DNA of 64,000 nucleotides from contig JAHBVE010000002.1 of the NCBI GenBank assembly GCA_019637675.1, forward strand, positions 457,797 through 521,796, written 5' to 3'. Every line of letters begins with the position of its first letter. Position 1 is the stretch's first letter. Source of the stretch: Anaerolineales bacterium. Lineage in GTDB: Bacteria > Chloroflexota > Anaerolineae > Anaerolineales > UBA11579. Positions 7,889-16,372 of this stretch are shown here, one piece after another. Under the pieces are notes generated by a model. It had not been told where the DNA came from and searched no databases. It saw only the letters and a list, made by a program, of their open reading frames with translations. The position numbers and the translations under genes were made by a program.

Positions 7889-9367
7889 ATGAAATCAAAT
7901 AAACCGCTTGTCGCCATCCTTGTGGCTTTGATTCTGGTTGCCATGTGCGCCTGTGTTTCCAGTGTCGCGCTGTTTGGCTGGACCCTGCGAGACGAGATCG
8001 CCCAGGTGATCAACGACCCGCAATCGCTGCTGGAGACGACCAGCCCCACCACCCAGGAACCCGAGGTACAGACGCCGATCGGCTCCAGCGTGGATCTGGG
8101 CCGCCTGTTCCAGCCCGTGTGGGAAGTCAACGACATTCTCCACCAGGACTTTTACGACCAGCCGGTCAATGACAGCTTGTATGCCCAAGGGGCGCACGAC
8201 GGGTTGAAAGCCAGCCTGGACGCGCTGGAAGTGGACCTGGCTGACCTGACGGCCGCGACCGACGCACCCAGCGCCGCCCAATTGGCCGACGAGGCCAATA
8301 CGCCGGATGAACTATACGACGCCATGCTGCCCTTCTGGGAGACCTGGCGCCAGGTGCAATACAGCGGCGTGGAGCTCGACACCAGCTACGAACAACTGAT
8401 GCGCGATGCGCTGCACGGTGCGGTGGCCGCCATGGGCGACCAGCACACCGGCTTCATGGACCCGGTGCAGCTGCGCCAGGCCGACCTGGAGCTGCAGGGC
8501 AACTATGAAGGCATCGGCGCGTGGGTGGACACCGGCGGCGAATACGTAATCATCATTGCGCCGATGGAAGGCTCGCCGGCGGAGGCAGCCGGCCTGCGCC
8601 CGGGCGACCAGGTGCTGGCCATCGACGGCGAGGACATGAGCAAGATCGACAGCTCGCTAGCGGTCAACCGCATCCTCGGCCCGGCGGGCTCGCCGGTAAC
8701 GCTGACGATCGGCCGCGAGGGCGAGGAGCCCTTTGACGTCACCATCATCCGCAGCCGCATCATTGTGCCCAGCGTCGAAAGCGAGATGCTGGACGGCAAT
8801 ATTGCCTATGTGCAGCTGTTCACCTTCGGGGCCGACTCAGGCCGCGATATGCGCCTGGCGCTGGAAGAACTGCTGGCGCAGAACCCGACCGGCCTGATCG
8901 TCGATCTGCGCAATAACGGCGGCGGCTACCTGGACACGGCGGTCGAGATCACCTCTGAATTTTTGTCCGATGGCATCGTGCTGCTGGAAGACTACAACGA
9001 TGGCTCCCGCTACACCTTTGAAGTGCAAGACGGCGGGGTCGCCACTACGATCCCGATGGTGGTGCTGGTGAACGGGGGCTCGGCTTCCGCATCAGAGATC
9101 CTGGCCGGCGCGCTGCAGGATTACGGGCGCGCCGCGCTGGTGGGCGAGACCACCTTCGGCAAGGGCTCGGTGCAGATCACGCGCATGCTCTCGGATGACC
9201 AGGGCGCGCTGCGCGTCACGATCGCCCGCTGGCTGACGCCAGACGGGCGTCAGATCCACGGCCTGGGCCTGGAGCCGGACTACGCCGTGCCGCTGACCCA
9301 GGAAGATGTGGATGCCCAGCGTGACCCACAACTGGACGAGGCCATCCGCCTGCTGGGCGGCAACTAA
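7889..9367 (+). CDS. S41 family C-terminal processing peptidase
   Basis: A 492-residue membrane-anchored serine protease. There is an N-terminal hydrophobic anchor (about residues 7-30), a helical N-terminal region, a PDZ domain (about 195-285; GSPAEAAGLRPGDQVL) and the S41 catalytic core. The Ser/Lys dyad is in SASAS (Ser about 400) and TFGKGSVQ (Lys425). It probably processes exported proteins at their C-termini. No strong SD is seen before ATG 7889. Confidence 0.93.
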   Translation: MKSNKPLVAILVALILVAMCACVSSVALFGWTLRDEIAQVINDPQSLLETTSPTTQEPEVQTPIGSSVDLGRLFQPVWEVNDILHQDFYDQPVNDSLYAQGAHDGLKASLDALEVDLADLTAATDAPSAAQLADEANTPDELYDAMLPFWETWRQVQYSGVELDTSYEQLMRDALHGAVAAMGDQHTGFMDPVQLRQADLELQGNYEGIGAWVDTGGEYVIIIAPMEGSPAEAAGLRPGDQVLAIDGEDMSKIDSSLAVNRILGPAGSPVTLTIGREGEEPFDVTIIRSRIIVPSVESEMLDGNIAYVQLFTFGADSGRDMRLALEELLAQNPTGLIVDLRNNGGGYLDTAVEITSEFLSDGIVLLEDYNDGSRYTFEVQDGGVATTIPMVVLVNGGSASASEILAGALQDYGRAALVGETTFGKGSVQITRMLSDDQGALRVTIARWLTPDGRQIHGLGLEPDYAVPLTQEDVDAQRDPQLDEAIRLLGGN

Positions 9368-9391
9368 GCCCAGCTGAACACAGGAGGATAG

Positions 9392-10084
9392 ATGTTCTTT
9401 AACTCAGACTATTTGATCTTCATGGTGCCAGGCTTCATCGTCATGATGCTGGCCCAATGGTATGTGAACTCCGCCTACAGCCGCTGGAGCCGGGTCGCCG
9501 GACGCAGCGGGCTGACCGGCGCCCAGGCGGCCCAGAAGCTGGCCCAGCGCGGCGGCTTGAACGTGAGCATCGAGCAGGTGGCAGGCCGCCTGAGCGACCA
9601 CTACGACCCGCGCGCCAAGGCCCTGCGGCTCTCGCAGGGCGTGGCGCAAAGCCCCTCGGTGGCGGCGCTGGCGATCGCCGCCCACGAGCTGGGCCACGCC
9701 ATGCAAGACAAGGAAGACTACGGGCCGCTGCGCCTGCGGGCGGCCCTGGTGCCGATGGTCAATATCGGCTCGTGGCTGGGATGGATCTTACTGATGGCGG
9801 GCTTTGCGCTCAACTTCACCGAGCTGGCCTGGCTGGGCGTGATCGTGTTCGCCGGCGGTGCGGTGTTCGCGCTGGCCACCCTGCCAGTCGAGCTCGACGC
9901 TTCGGCGCGGGCACGCCGCCTGCTGGCCGACTCGGGCATCATCACCAGCCAGGAAGAGCAGTCCGGTGTGAACAATGTGCTCAACGCCGCCGCGCTGACC
10001 TATGTGGCCGCGCTGTTCACGGCGGTGATGCAGCTGCTGTACTATGCCTCGCTGGTTATAGGCATGGGACGCCGCAACAACTAG
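9392..10084 (+). CDS. YugP-like membrane zinc metallopeptidase (COG2738)
   Basis: 230 residues with an N-terminal membrane span, a zinc-protease motif HELGH at residues 98-102, two membrane spans (about 125-165) and a C-terminal span. Length and motif fit the YugP-like DUF family. A strong SD (GGAGG, five bases before ATG) supports the start. It lies 25 bases behind the S41 protease, suggesting a protein quality-control pair. Confidence 0.9.
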   Translation: MFFNSDYLIFMVPGFIVMMLAQWYVNSAYSRWSRVAGRSGLTGAQAAQKLAQRGGLNVSIEQVAGRLSDHYDPRAKALRLSQGVAQSPSVAALAIAAHELGHAMQDKEDYGPLRLRAALVPMVNIGSWLGWILLMAGFALNFTELAWLGVIVFAGGAVFALATLPVELDASARARRLLADSGIITSQEEQSGVNNVLNAAALTYVAALFTAVMQLLYYASLVIGMGRRNN

Positions 10085-10104
10085 GACGCGAGCTATACGA
10101 CGAT

Positions 10105-10134
10105 AAAAAACGCCAGCAGATGCTGGCGTTTTTT
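10105..10134. terminator. Bidirectional intrinsic terminator
   Basis: AAAAAACGCCAGCA / TGCTGGCGTTTTTT lies between the convergent metallopeptidase and flavodoxin genes. Confidence 0.9.
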
Positions 10135-10156
10135 GTTTTTTGTTGGCCTCGGTATG

Positions 10157-10672
10157 TTAGATACCGAATTCGCTGATGACCTGGGGTACCCAGGCGGCGA
10201 TGCGGCCCTCAGTGAGGTCACGCTGGTTGTCGTCGTCCAGGGAGAGGCCCATGAACTTGCCATCCTCGAGGCCGAGCGACTCGTCGAAGGTGAAGCCATC
10301 AGTGGACATGAAGCCCACCAGGCTGGCGCCACGCTCGCGCACTTTGCGGCCCAGCAGGCCGATGCAGTCCTGGAAGGTGGCCGGGTAGCCGCGCTGGTCG
10401 CCCTGGCCGAAGACGGCGACCTTCTTGCCGGCCAGCTCAAGCGTGTCGAGCTCGTCCCAGACGTTCTTCCAGTCTTCCTGGATCTCGCCGATGTCCCAAG
10501 TGGGGATGCCGAGGACCAGGTAGTCGTACTGCTCCATGCTCTTCACAGATTCGGAATAGACGTTGAGGAGGTTGACCTCGTGCCCGGCGGCTTGCAACAG
10601 CTTCTGAATTTGCTCAGCCGCGTTCTCAGTGTTGCCGGTGGAGGAACCAAAAAACAAACCAATCGTAGCCAT
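10157..10672 (-). CDS. Flavodoxin
   Basis: 171 residues, the size of long-chain flavodoxins. The FMN-phosphate loop is GSSTGNTENAA (about residues 9-19) and the isoalloxazine loops are near IPTWDIG and FGQGDQRGY. It acts as a low-potential electron carrier. The start has AGGAG four bases upstream. It stands alone with its own terminator. Confidence 0.95.
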   Translation of the reverse strand: MATIGLFFGSSTGNTENAAEQIQKLLQAAGHEVNLLNVYSESVKSMEQYDYLVLGIPTWDIGEIQEDWKNVWDELDTLELAGKKVAVFGQGDQRGYPATFQDCIGLLGRKVRERGASLVGFMSTDGFTFDESLGLEDGKFMGLSLDDDNQRDLTEGRIAAWVPQVISEFGI

Positions 10673-10770
10673 GCTGCTCCTGTAGATTTTTGAGAATACG
10701 GCGCTAGTGTAGGAGCGTGCAGGGCAGGAATCTAGGGCAATAGGCGAAGTCTATGTTCAACTGGTATCAA

Positions 10771-10906
10771 GAATTCGTCTGATGGTTGCGCTGCTGCGCA
10801 GCGCACCTGGCGGTCTATCGAGGGAAAACAAAAAGGGGCGGGTCTATACGCTGCTGCGCAGCGTAACCCGCCCCTCCTGATTACTGTTCACTGCTCTCTG
10901 TCATTA
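10771..10906. repeat. Cluster of modular palindromic repeats
   Basis: Three units lie together. At 10788-10804 the core TTGCGCTGCTGCGCAGCGCA follows GAATTCGTCTG. At 10835-10874 the arms GGGGCGGGT...ACCCGCCCC enclose a similar GCTGCTGCGCAGC core. At 10876-10906 there is a family A word (CTGATTACTGTTCACTG). No gene is seen between 10673 and 10903. Confidence 0.7.
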
Positions 10907-11830
10907 CTTATCCAGCAAATTGCGCAGGGCAGGTTCCAGATCTGGATATTTGAAAGTGAAGCCGGCTTGCTGCAGCGCGGCCGGCACGGCGTTCTGCCCG
11001 TCGAGCACGACGGTGGAGACTTCGCCCAGGGCCAGTTGCATGGCGAAGCGCGGCGTCGGCAGCCAGCTGGGGCGGCGCAGGACGCGGCCCAGGGCGGCGG
11101 CGAACTGGCGGTTGGGCACCGGCTGCGGCGCGGAGACGTTGAAGACGCCGCGGGCCTTGTCGTTCTCGAGCAGGAAGGCGAGCGCGGCGATGTAGTCTTC
11201 GATATGGATCCAGGGATAGTACTGGCGGCCATCGCCGAACCATCCGCCGGCGAACAGGCGGAACGGGAGCACCAGCAGCGGCATTGCCCCGCCCTGCATG
11301 GTGAGCGGCAGGCCGGTGCGCAGCACCACGCGGCGCACGCCGAGCGCCTCAGCCTCCTGCGTGCTGGCTTCCCATTGCTGGCAGACCGAGGCCAGGAAGT
11401 CTGCCCCCGGGCCGGTCTCCTCTGTGATGGGTTCGGGGCCGCGCGGGCCGTAGTAGCCCACTGCCGAGGCTTGCAAGAGCGTGCGCGCCTTTTTGGGCGC
11501 GGCCCGCAGGGCTTCCATCACGGCTTGGCCGGCCTGGATGCGGCTATTGAGGATCAGGGCTTTGCGCTTGGGGCTCCAGCGGCTGGGCAGGAAGCCCTCG
11601 CCCTTGATGCTGGCGCCGGCCAGGTTGACGATGGCGTCAGCCGCATCGGCGAGCGGCTGCCAGCCGGCAGCCGTGCGCCCGTCCCAGCCGGCGACGGTGA
11701 CGGCAGCGGGCAGGCCGGTGACGGCTTCAGGCTTGCGGCTCAGGATGGTGATCTGGTGGCCGGAGGCCAGCAGATGGCGGGTCAGGCGGCGGCCCAACAG
11801 GCCGCTGCCGCCGGTGATGAGAATGTTCAT
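10904..11830 (-). CDS. TIGR01777 family NAD(P)-dependent epimerase
   Basis: A 308-residue extended short-chain dehydrogenase fold of the YfcH/TIGR01777 family. It has the N-terminal nucleotide motif GGSGLLGR (about residues 7-14), NLAGASI, a YYGPRG active-site-like segment and the family-specific C-terminal DUF1731 region (SWLPTPRFAMQLALGE). The substrate is unknown. The SD AAGGAGG lies seven bases from ATG inside the adenosine deaminase 3-prime end; the genes are two bases apart. Confidence 0.9.
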   Translation of the reverse strand: MNILITGGSGLLGRRLTRHLLASGHQITILSRKPEAVTGLPAAVTVAGWDGRTAAGWQPLADAADAIVNLAGASIKGEGFLPSRWSPKRKALILNSRIQAGQAVMEALRAAPKKARTLLQASAVGYYGPRGPEPITEETGPGADFLASVCQQWEASTQEAEALGVRRVVLRTGLPLTMQGGAMPLLVLPFRLFAGGWFGDGRQYYPWIHIEDYIAALAFLLENDKARGVFNVSAPQPVPNRQFAAALGRVLRRPSWLPTPRFAMQLALGEVSTVVLDGQNAVPAALQQAGFTFKYPDLEPALRNLLDK

Positions 11831-11832
11831 TT

Positions 11833-12837
11833 TTACGCCTCCTTGGCTTGCAAAAGCTCGGCTTTGGCTGGCGGGGGCAGGAAGGCCAGCTCCAGGGCGT
11901 TGCGTTGGGCCTGGCGGATCTGCTCCAGGCTGAGGCCGGCCTGTGGGGCGGCCACCTCATACTCATACGGGAGGGTGATGGCGCTGATGCCGGGATCGTC
12001 TGAGTTGATGGTAGCAAGGATACCCGCTTCCAGCTGGGCTTTGAGGGGATGGGCGGCGTAGTTGGGCACGGTGCTGGTCTGGACGTTGCTGGTCAGGTTG
12101 GCCTCGATGCCGATGCGCTGCTCGGCCAGGTAGGCCACCAGGGCCGGGTCATCCATGGCCCGCACCCCGTGGCCGATGCGGGTGGCCCCCAGGTCACGCA
12201 CGGCCTGCCAGATGCTCTCGGCGCCGGCCGCCTCGCCGGCGTGCACGGTGATGTGCCAGCCGGCCTCACCGGCCAGGCGGAAATGCTCCACGAACAAGGA
12301 GCCGGGGTAGCGGCCCTCGTCGCCGGCCAGGTCAAGGGCGACGAAGCGGTCGCGATGGGCCAGCAGGGCGTTCAATTCTTGCATACCCTGCTCCGCGCCG
12401 AAATGGCGGCTGATTATGCCGATCAGGTTGGCTTTTACGCCGGTGTCGGCCGTGCCGCGCTGCACGCCAGCCGCCACCGCGGCGCAGATCTCGGCCGGGT
12501 CGAGGCCGTGGCCGGTGGCCATGAAGGCGGGGCTGAAGCGCAATTCAATGTAGTCTATGCCTTCGGCGTGGGCGTCGAGGATGTTCTCGTAGGCGATGCG
12601 CTCGACGGCGTCGTAATCCACCATGACGCCCACCATCCACTTGAAGCGAGCGATGAATTCCATGATGTTGGGCTGGATATCAGCCACTTGCACATGCGGG
12701 CGCAAGCTGTCCAGGTCCCAGGCGGGCAGCGGCAGGTTGTGCTGGCGGCCAAGATCGAGGATGGTTTGGAGACGGACGCTGCCGTCAAGGTGGCGATGCA
12801 GGTCAATGAGAGGAAGGCCGGGGTGGATGTTGGACAT
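11833..12837 (-). CDS. add: Adenosine deaminase
   Basis: 334 residues. Zinc ligands are in LHRHLDG near the N-terminus, the HAGEAAG motif carries the third His and a nearby catalytic region, and the TSNVQT and INSDDPGIS motifs carry the catalytic Asp. It converts adenosine to inosine in the cytoplasm and fits with the nucleoside importer at 22660-27976. ATG 12837 is chosen over GTG 12843 because GATAAT ends six bases before it. Confidence 0.93.
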   Translation of the reverse strand: MSNIHPGLPLIDLHRHLDGSVRLQTILDLGRQHNLPLPAWDLDSLRPHVQVADIQPNIMEFIARFKWMVGVMVDYDAVERIAYENILDAHAEGIDYIELRFSPAFMATGHGLDPAEICAAVAAGVQRGTADTGVKANLIGIISRHFGAEQGMQELNALLAHRDRFVALDLAGDEGRYPGSLFVEHFRLAGEAGWHITVHAGEAAGAESIWQAVRDLGATRIGHGVRAMDDPALVAYLAEQRIGIEANLTSNVQTSTVPNYAAHPLKAQLEAGILATINSDDPGISAITLPYEYEVAAPQAGLSLEQIRQAQRNALELAFLPPPAKAELLQAKEA

Positions 12838-12843
12838 GAGCAC

Positions 12844-12849
12844 ATTATC
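12844..12849 (-). promoter_or_regulatory. -10 box GATAAT, predicted leaderless start
   Basis: On the minus strand GATAAT is followed by GTGCTC and then ATG 12837. This layout matches that of the first lipoprotein gene (TATAAT, GTGGCT, ATG). Confidence 0.5.
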
Positions 12850-12865
12850 CCCCGAATCATTTAAA

Positions 12866-12905
12866 CAAAGAAGCGGTGCATAAATGCACCGCTTCTTTGC
12901 TTTTT
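12866..12905. terminator. Intrinsic terminator, mainly for the histone-like gene
   Basis: A 15-bp perfect stem (CAAAGAAGCGGTGCA / TGCACCGCTTCTTTG, loop TAAA) lies 18 bases past the stop of the lysine-rich peptide gene. Confidence 0.8.
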
Positions 12906-12917
12906 ACGAAAGAAAAC

Positions 12918-13046
12918 CTAGCGCTTCTTGGTGGTCTTCTTCTTCGTTGCCTTCTTCACCGTCTTCTTGACGGTCTTCTTGGCCGCCTTCTTGACGGTCT
13001 TCTTGGCAACCTTCTTCTTTGCAGCTTTCTTCTTAGCAACAGCCAT
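12918..13046 (-). CDS. 42-residue lysine-rich histone-H1-like peptide
   Basis: A short gene encoding an almost pure Lys/Ala/Val/Thr peptide (MAVAKKKAAKKKVAKK, continuing with KTVKKAAKK-type repeats to TTKKR). There are 23 Lys and no acidic residue. The SD is excellent (AAGGAG, eight bases before ATG) and a terminator follows, so it is very likely expressed. It resembles the AKP-rich tails of bacterial H1-like proteins and probably binds nucleic acid. The same composition recurs as a tail on the nucleoside-importer ATPase (25192-26850) and as the N-terminus of PepF (59587-61578). Confidence 0.85.
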   Translation of the reverse strand: MAVAKKKAAKKKVAKKTVKKAAKKTVKKTVKKATKKKTTKKR

Positions 13047-13120
13047 GTTTCTTTCTCCTTCCGGATTGCACTCACAAAGAAAACAGTGAGTGATTTAGAA
13101 AAAGTATATGGCTTGTGATG

Positions 13121-13263
13121 TGTAAAACGCGTGTAAAACTGCGTGCAAAAACGTGCGAAAAATGTTTACTGTGTGCAAAAAATGTAAAAAAGCGATCTTT
13201 TTGACAAAAATTTTTGCGCGCGTGAAAAAATTTTTACTTTTTTCTTCACAGAAAAATTTTTTT
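13121..13263. promoter_or_regulatory. Phased A-tract region, probable curved DNA
   Basis: A-runs or A4T4-type runs are centred near 13125, 13136, 13149, 13160, 13180, 13188, 13200, 13210, 13229, 13240 and 13257, mostly 9-12 or about 19 bases apart, i.e. close to one or two helical turns. The stretch is far more AT-rich than its surroundings and holds no gene. It lies upstream of the histone-like gene and downstream of the LCP gene. Confidence 0.6.
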
Positions 13264-13272
13264 GCGCGTCGC

Positions 13273-14307
13273 TTAGAAGATGCCGAACATTTCCTGCAAG
13301 AGCGGCAGGATCAAGTTCCAGTTCGGCAACAAGACTTGCGCACCGTTGCTTGTGACCCACGGCGTTACCGCTTCACGCGGCAAGGTGACGGCGTGCATGC
13401 TATCGAAGACGATGGCGCGCAGAAACACGAAGCCATAGCGCGGCCACAACCACATGGGCAAGTTGGTGTCCACCGCGTCCGACAGCGCCACCAATGCACC
13501 GGGAATATGCAACCATTCAAGCGGATTGAGCATCTTTTTGCCGACGGCCACGATGAAGAGCTGCCCGTGGGCCATGCGGAAGAAATCATCGCCACTGCGA
13601 TCGCGCACGAAGGCCAGCGCCTGCGTGCCATCCAGGTGGTGTGTGCCGGCGGGCAGGCCGGCGGTGGGCGCATCCAGCGTGATGCTGACGCCGCCCAGCG
13701 CATCCACAACGGCCGGAAAGCCGGCCAGACGGATGCGCAGGTAGTGGTTGACGTTGATGCGGAAATTGCTGCGAATGGTCTCGAGCGCCAGGCGCGGCCC
13801 GCCGCCCGCCCCGGCGCCCTCGCCGAAGGCGTGGGCGGCGTTGATGCGGTTCTCGCCGTAGCCCGGGATCGGCACCCACAGGTCACGCGGGATCGAGAGC
13901 ATCTCGATGCGGCCCTCCAGCGGGCGGGTGCTGACCAGGATCATGGTGTCGCTGCGGCCAATATCGCTGCCATCCGGCGTGCGGTCGATCCCCATGATGA
14001 GCAGGTTGTTGGGCAAGGGGGTCAGGAAGTAGGCGGCCAGGGCAACAATGATGAATATGAGCAGGCGCGAGGACAGGCAGCCGCGCTTACGCCGCGGCGG
14101 CTGCAAGGCCGCGTGCGTGCTCTCGAGGGCGGCATGGCCGACAACATCTCGCGAGGTGATGGGCGGCGCCTCGCGGCGCGCAGGCGCAGGCTGCGGCGCA
14201 GCCGAGCGCACGGCGCGCTGCGGGCGGGTATCAGGCTGCAATGGATCCGCAGGCTGCGGGTCTGGGTCAGGGCGCAGAGGGGGTTCGTAGTTTTCGTAGG
14301 GGTCCAT
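13273..14307 (-). CDS. LytR-CpsA-Psr (LCP) family cell-wall ligase
   Basis: 344 residues. A Pro-rich cytoplasmic N-terminus (residues 1-75) is followed by one membrane span (about 85-105) and an extracellular LCP domain. The motifs MGIDRTPDG, RSDTMILVS, IPRDLWV and ENRINAAHAFG carry the Arg/Asp residues that hold the polyprenyl pyrophosphate. LCP enzymes attach anionic polymers or glycans to peptidoglycan. The start MDPYENYEP at 14307 is preferred; 14337 would add ten unlikely residues. Confidence 0.92.
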   Translation of the reverse strand: MDPYENYEPPLRPDPDPQPADPLQPDTRPQRAVRSAAPQPAPARREAPPITSRDVVGHAALESTHAALQPPRRKRGCLSSRLLIFIIVALAAYFLTPLPNNLLIMGIDRTPDGSDIGRSDTMILVSTRPLEGRIEMLSIPRDLWVPIPGYGENRINAAHAFGEGAGAGGGPRLALETIRSNFRINVNHYLRIRLAGFPAVVDALGGVSITLDAPTAGLPAGTHHLDGTQALAFVRDRSGDDFFRMAHGQLFIVAVGKKMLNPLEWLHIPGALVALSDAVDTNLPMWLWPRYGFVFLRAIVFDSMHAVTLPREAVTPWVTSNGAQVLLPNWNLILPLLQEMFGIF

Positions 14308-14445
14308 AAGTAGAGATGAGGAGTGAAGGATGAGCAATGAAGAAGCTCAGATATTATGCCTTGCTGAGGAAGTAAATCGAGTTCGAGGGCTTAGTGTTAT
14401 GTGAGTTTTGCAGAAAATGCGCGGATGATTGAACAGAAAAAGATT

Positions 14446-14475
14446 GGGCGGGTGCTGCGTAGCGTAACCCGCCCC
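14446..14475. repeat. GGGCGGGT...ACCCGCCCC palindromic repeat
   Basis: The outer arms match those at 10835-10874 and 45397-45418; the inner core GCTGCGTAGC resembles the cores at 10788 and 20037. Confidence 0.7.
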
Positions 14476-14487
14476 TACGCGTACCGC

Positions 14488-14525
14488 AAAAAAAAAGCGG
14501 GGCAGTGCTACGCACTGCCCCGCTT
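14488..14525 (-). terminator. Intrinsic terminator of the ABC exporter operon
   Basis: A 14-bp perfect stem (14495-14508 with 14512-14525, loop TAC), followed on the minus strand by a run of nine T, begins four bases past the exporter stop codon. Confidence 0.92.
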
Positions 14526-14528
14526 GGG

Positions 14529-16364
14529 CTAGTTGCCGGCCGCGGCCGGCCGGTTGAGCAGGAACGGGTCCTGCTTGCCGGCCAGCTCCTCGCGGAACTG
14601 CTGGGTGTACAAGTTGTAGTAGTGGCCCTTCTGGCGCATCAGCTCGCTGTGGCTGCCCATCTCGGCGATCTTGCCGCCTTCGATCACCAGAATGCGGTCA
14701 GCCCGCTTGATGGTGGAGAGGCGGTGCGCGATGATGAAGCTGGTGCGGTCCTTCATCATGGTCTCCATGCCCTGCTGGATCAGCGCCTCGGTGAGCGTGT
14801 CCACGGAGCTAGTGGCCTCGTCCATCACGAAGAACTCCGGGTTGGCCAGCACGGCCCGCGCCAGGCTGATGAGCTGCTTCTGCCCGACCGAGAGCAGGTT
14901 ACCGCCCTCGCCCACCTGGCCGTTGTAGCCGCCATCCAGCTCCTCGATGAAGCGGTGGGCGCCGGCCAGCTTGGCGGCCTCTTCCACCTCGGCATCGCTG
15001 GCATCCAGGCGGCCGTAGCGAATGTTCTCGCGGATCGTGCCGGAGAACAGGTGCGGCGTTTGCAGCACTACCCCGATCCGCGATTGAATGCCGTGCAGGG
15101 TGAACTCCTTGTAGTCTGTGCCGCCGATGAGGATGCGGCCCTGGGTGGGTTCAAAGAAGCGGCAGATGAGATTGACGATGGTGCTCTTGCCGCCGCCGGT
15201 GGGGCCGACGAGGGCGATGTTCTCACCCTGCTTGACGTGCAGGTTGAAGTCAGCCAGCACGGCTTCGTCCGGCGCGTCGTCGTAGGCGAAGCGCACATTC
15301 TCGAAGACGATGTCGCCGCGGATGCTGCCCGGGTCACGCGCCGCGGGCAGATCCACCACGGTCGGCACCGCATCCACCATCGAGAAAATACGCTCGGCCG
15401 AGGCGATGGCGTGCTGCAGCTCGGCGTAGACGCGGGCCATCTCCTGGATCGGGAAGAGCATAAAGGTCATGTAGGCGATGAAGGCCTGGATGCCGCCCAG
15501 AGTCATGCCGCCGAACTCGGTCTGGATGCCGCCGTACCAGATGATGCTGCCTAGCGAGACGGCGGTAATGACCTGCACCACCGGCAGGAACAGGGCCGAG
15601 AGCCAGGCGGCCCGGAAGCCGGCCCGGTACATCTCGCCGGTGGTGCCGCTGAACTCCCTGAGATTCGCCACCTCGCGCCCCAGCGATTTGACGACGCGCA
15701 CGCCGGTGATGTTCTCGTTGTAGGCGCCGGTGATGCGCGAGTTGATCTTGCGCACCTCGCGGTACTCCTTGATGATGCGCTTCTGGAACCACGAGGCGAC
15801 CACGACCAACACGGGGATGCAGGCGAACACGATCAGCGCCAGCTTCCAGTTGATGATCATCATGAAGTAGGTGGCGGTGATGATGTTCATGATGCCCCAG
15901 GTGGTGTCCAGCATGCCCCAGGTGACCAGCTCGGCCACGCGGTCGGAATCCGAGGTGACGCGTGAGATGATCCAACCCACTGGGGTGCGGTTGTAGTACG
16001 AGAGCGAGAGGTTCTGCAGATGCTCGAACATCTTTTTGCGCAGGTCATAGCGCACGCGCTCGCCCAGCACGCCGGTGAGCCAAATGAAGGCGAACACCGC
16101 TGCAGCCTGCACAAACAGCAGGGCGGCATACGGCTTCATCAGCTCGAAGACCACCCCGATATCGCGCTGGGCGACACCTTCGTCAATAATGCGCTTATTG
16201 AGGTAGGTGAAGTACGAATCCAGCCCCGAAACCAGGGTGATGGCGACCAGGAAACCGAGCACCCAGGGCCAATGCGGCTTGAGCTGGCCGAGGATGCGCA
16301 GGATGGTGCGACCGTTGAACTTGGTCGAAAATTCTTCTTCTTGAAACTCGTTGTAATCTTCCAT
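14529..16364 (-). CDS. ABC exporter half-transporter, subunit with intact catalytic Glu
   Basis: 611 residues: six-span type I exporter membrane domain (to about residue 330) and an ATPase domain with Walker A GPTGGGKST, Walker B VMDEATSSVD (catalytic Glu present) and H-loop IAHR. The signature is LLSVGQ rather than LSGGQ. Together with the partner gene at 16373-18190 this fits a heterodimeric multidrug or lipid exporter in which one ATP site is degenerate. ATG 16364 has AGGA six bases upstream; the partner stop codon is eight bases away, so translation is probably coupled. Confidence 0.93.
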   Translation of the reverse strand: MEDYNEFQEEEFSTKFNGRTILRILGQLKPHWPWVLGFLVAITLVSGLDSYFTYLNKRIIDEGVAQRDIGVVFELMKPYAALLFVQAAAVFAFIWLTGVLGERVRYDLRKKMFEHLQNLSLSYYNRTPVGWIISRVTSDSDRVAELVTWGMLDTTWGIMNIITATYFMMIINWKLALIVFACIPVLVVVASWFQKRIIKEYREVRKINSRITGAYNENITGVRVVKSLGREVANLREFSGTTGEMYRAGFRAAWLSALFLPVVQVITAVSLGSIIWYGGIQTEFGGMTLGGIQAFIAYMTFMLFPIQEMARVYAELQHAIASAERIFSMVDAVPTVVDLPAARDPGSIRGDIVFENVRFAYDDAPDEAVLADFNLHVKQGENIALVGPTGGGKSTIVNLICRFFEPTQGRILIGGTDYKEFTLHGIQSRIGVVLQTPHLFSGTIRENIRYGRLDASDAEVEEAAKLAGAHRFIEELDGGYNGQVGEGGNLLSVGQKQLISLARAVLANPEFFVMDEATSSVDTLTEALIQQGMETMMKDRTSFIIAHRLSTIKRADRILVIEGGKIAEMGSHSELMRQKGHYYNLYTQQFREELAGKQDPFLLNRPAAAGN

Positions 16365-16372
16365 ATTCATTC

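Noticed and set aside
13121..13263. AT-rich region as a replication origin.
   Set aside because: No dnaA, dnaN or gyrase gene nearby and no cluster of TTATCCACA-type boxes; phased A-tracts explain the composition.
13153..14313. Long plus-strand open frame antisense to the LCP gene, and similar long antisense frames at 16424-17776, 18531-19589 (minus), 20537-22273 and 47170-48564.
   Set aside because: They are shadows of GC-rich genes: they have no domains and no SD, are rich in Arg/Gly/Ala/His, and lie opposite well-recognised proteins.
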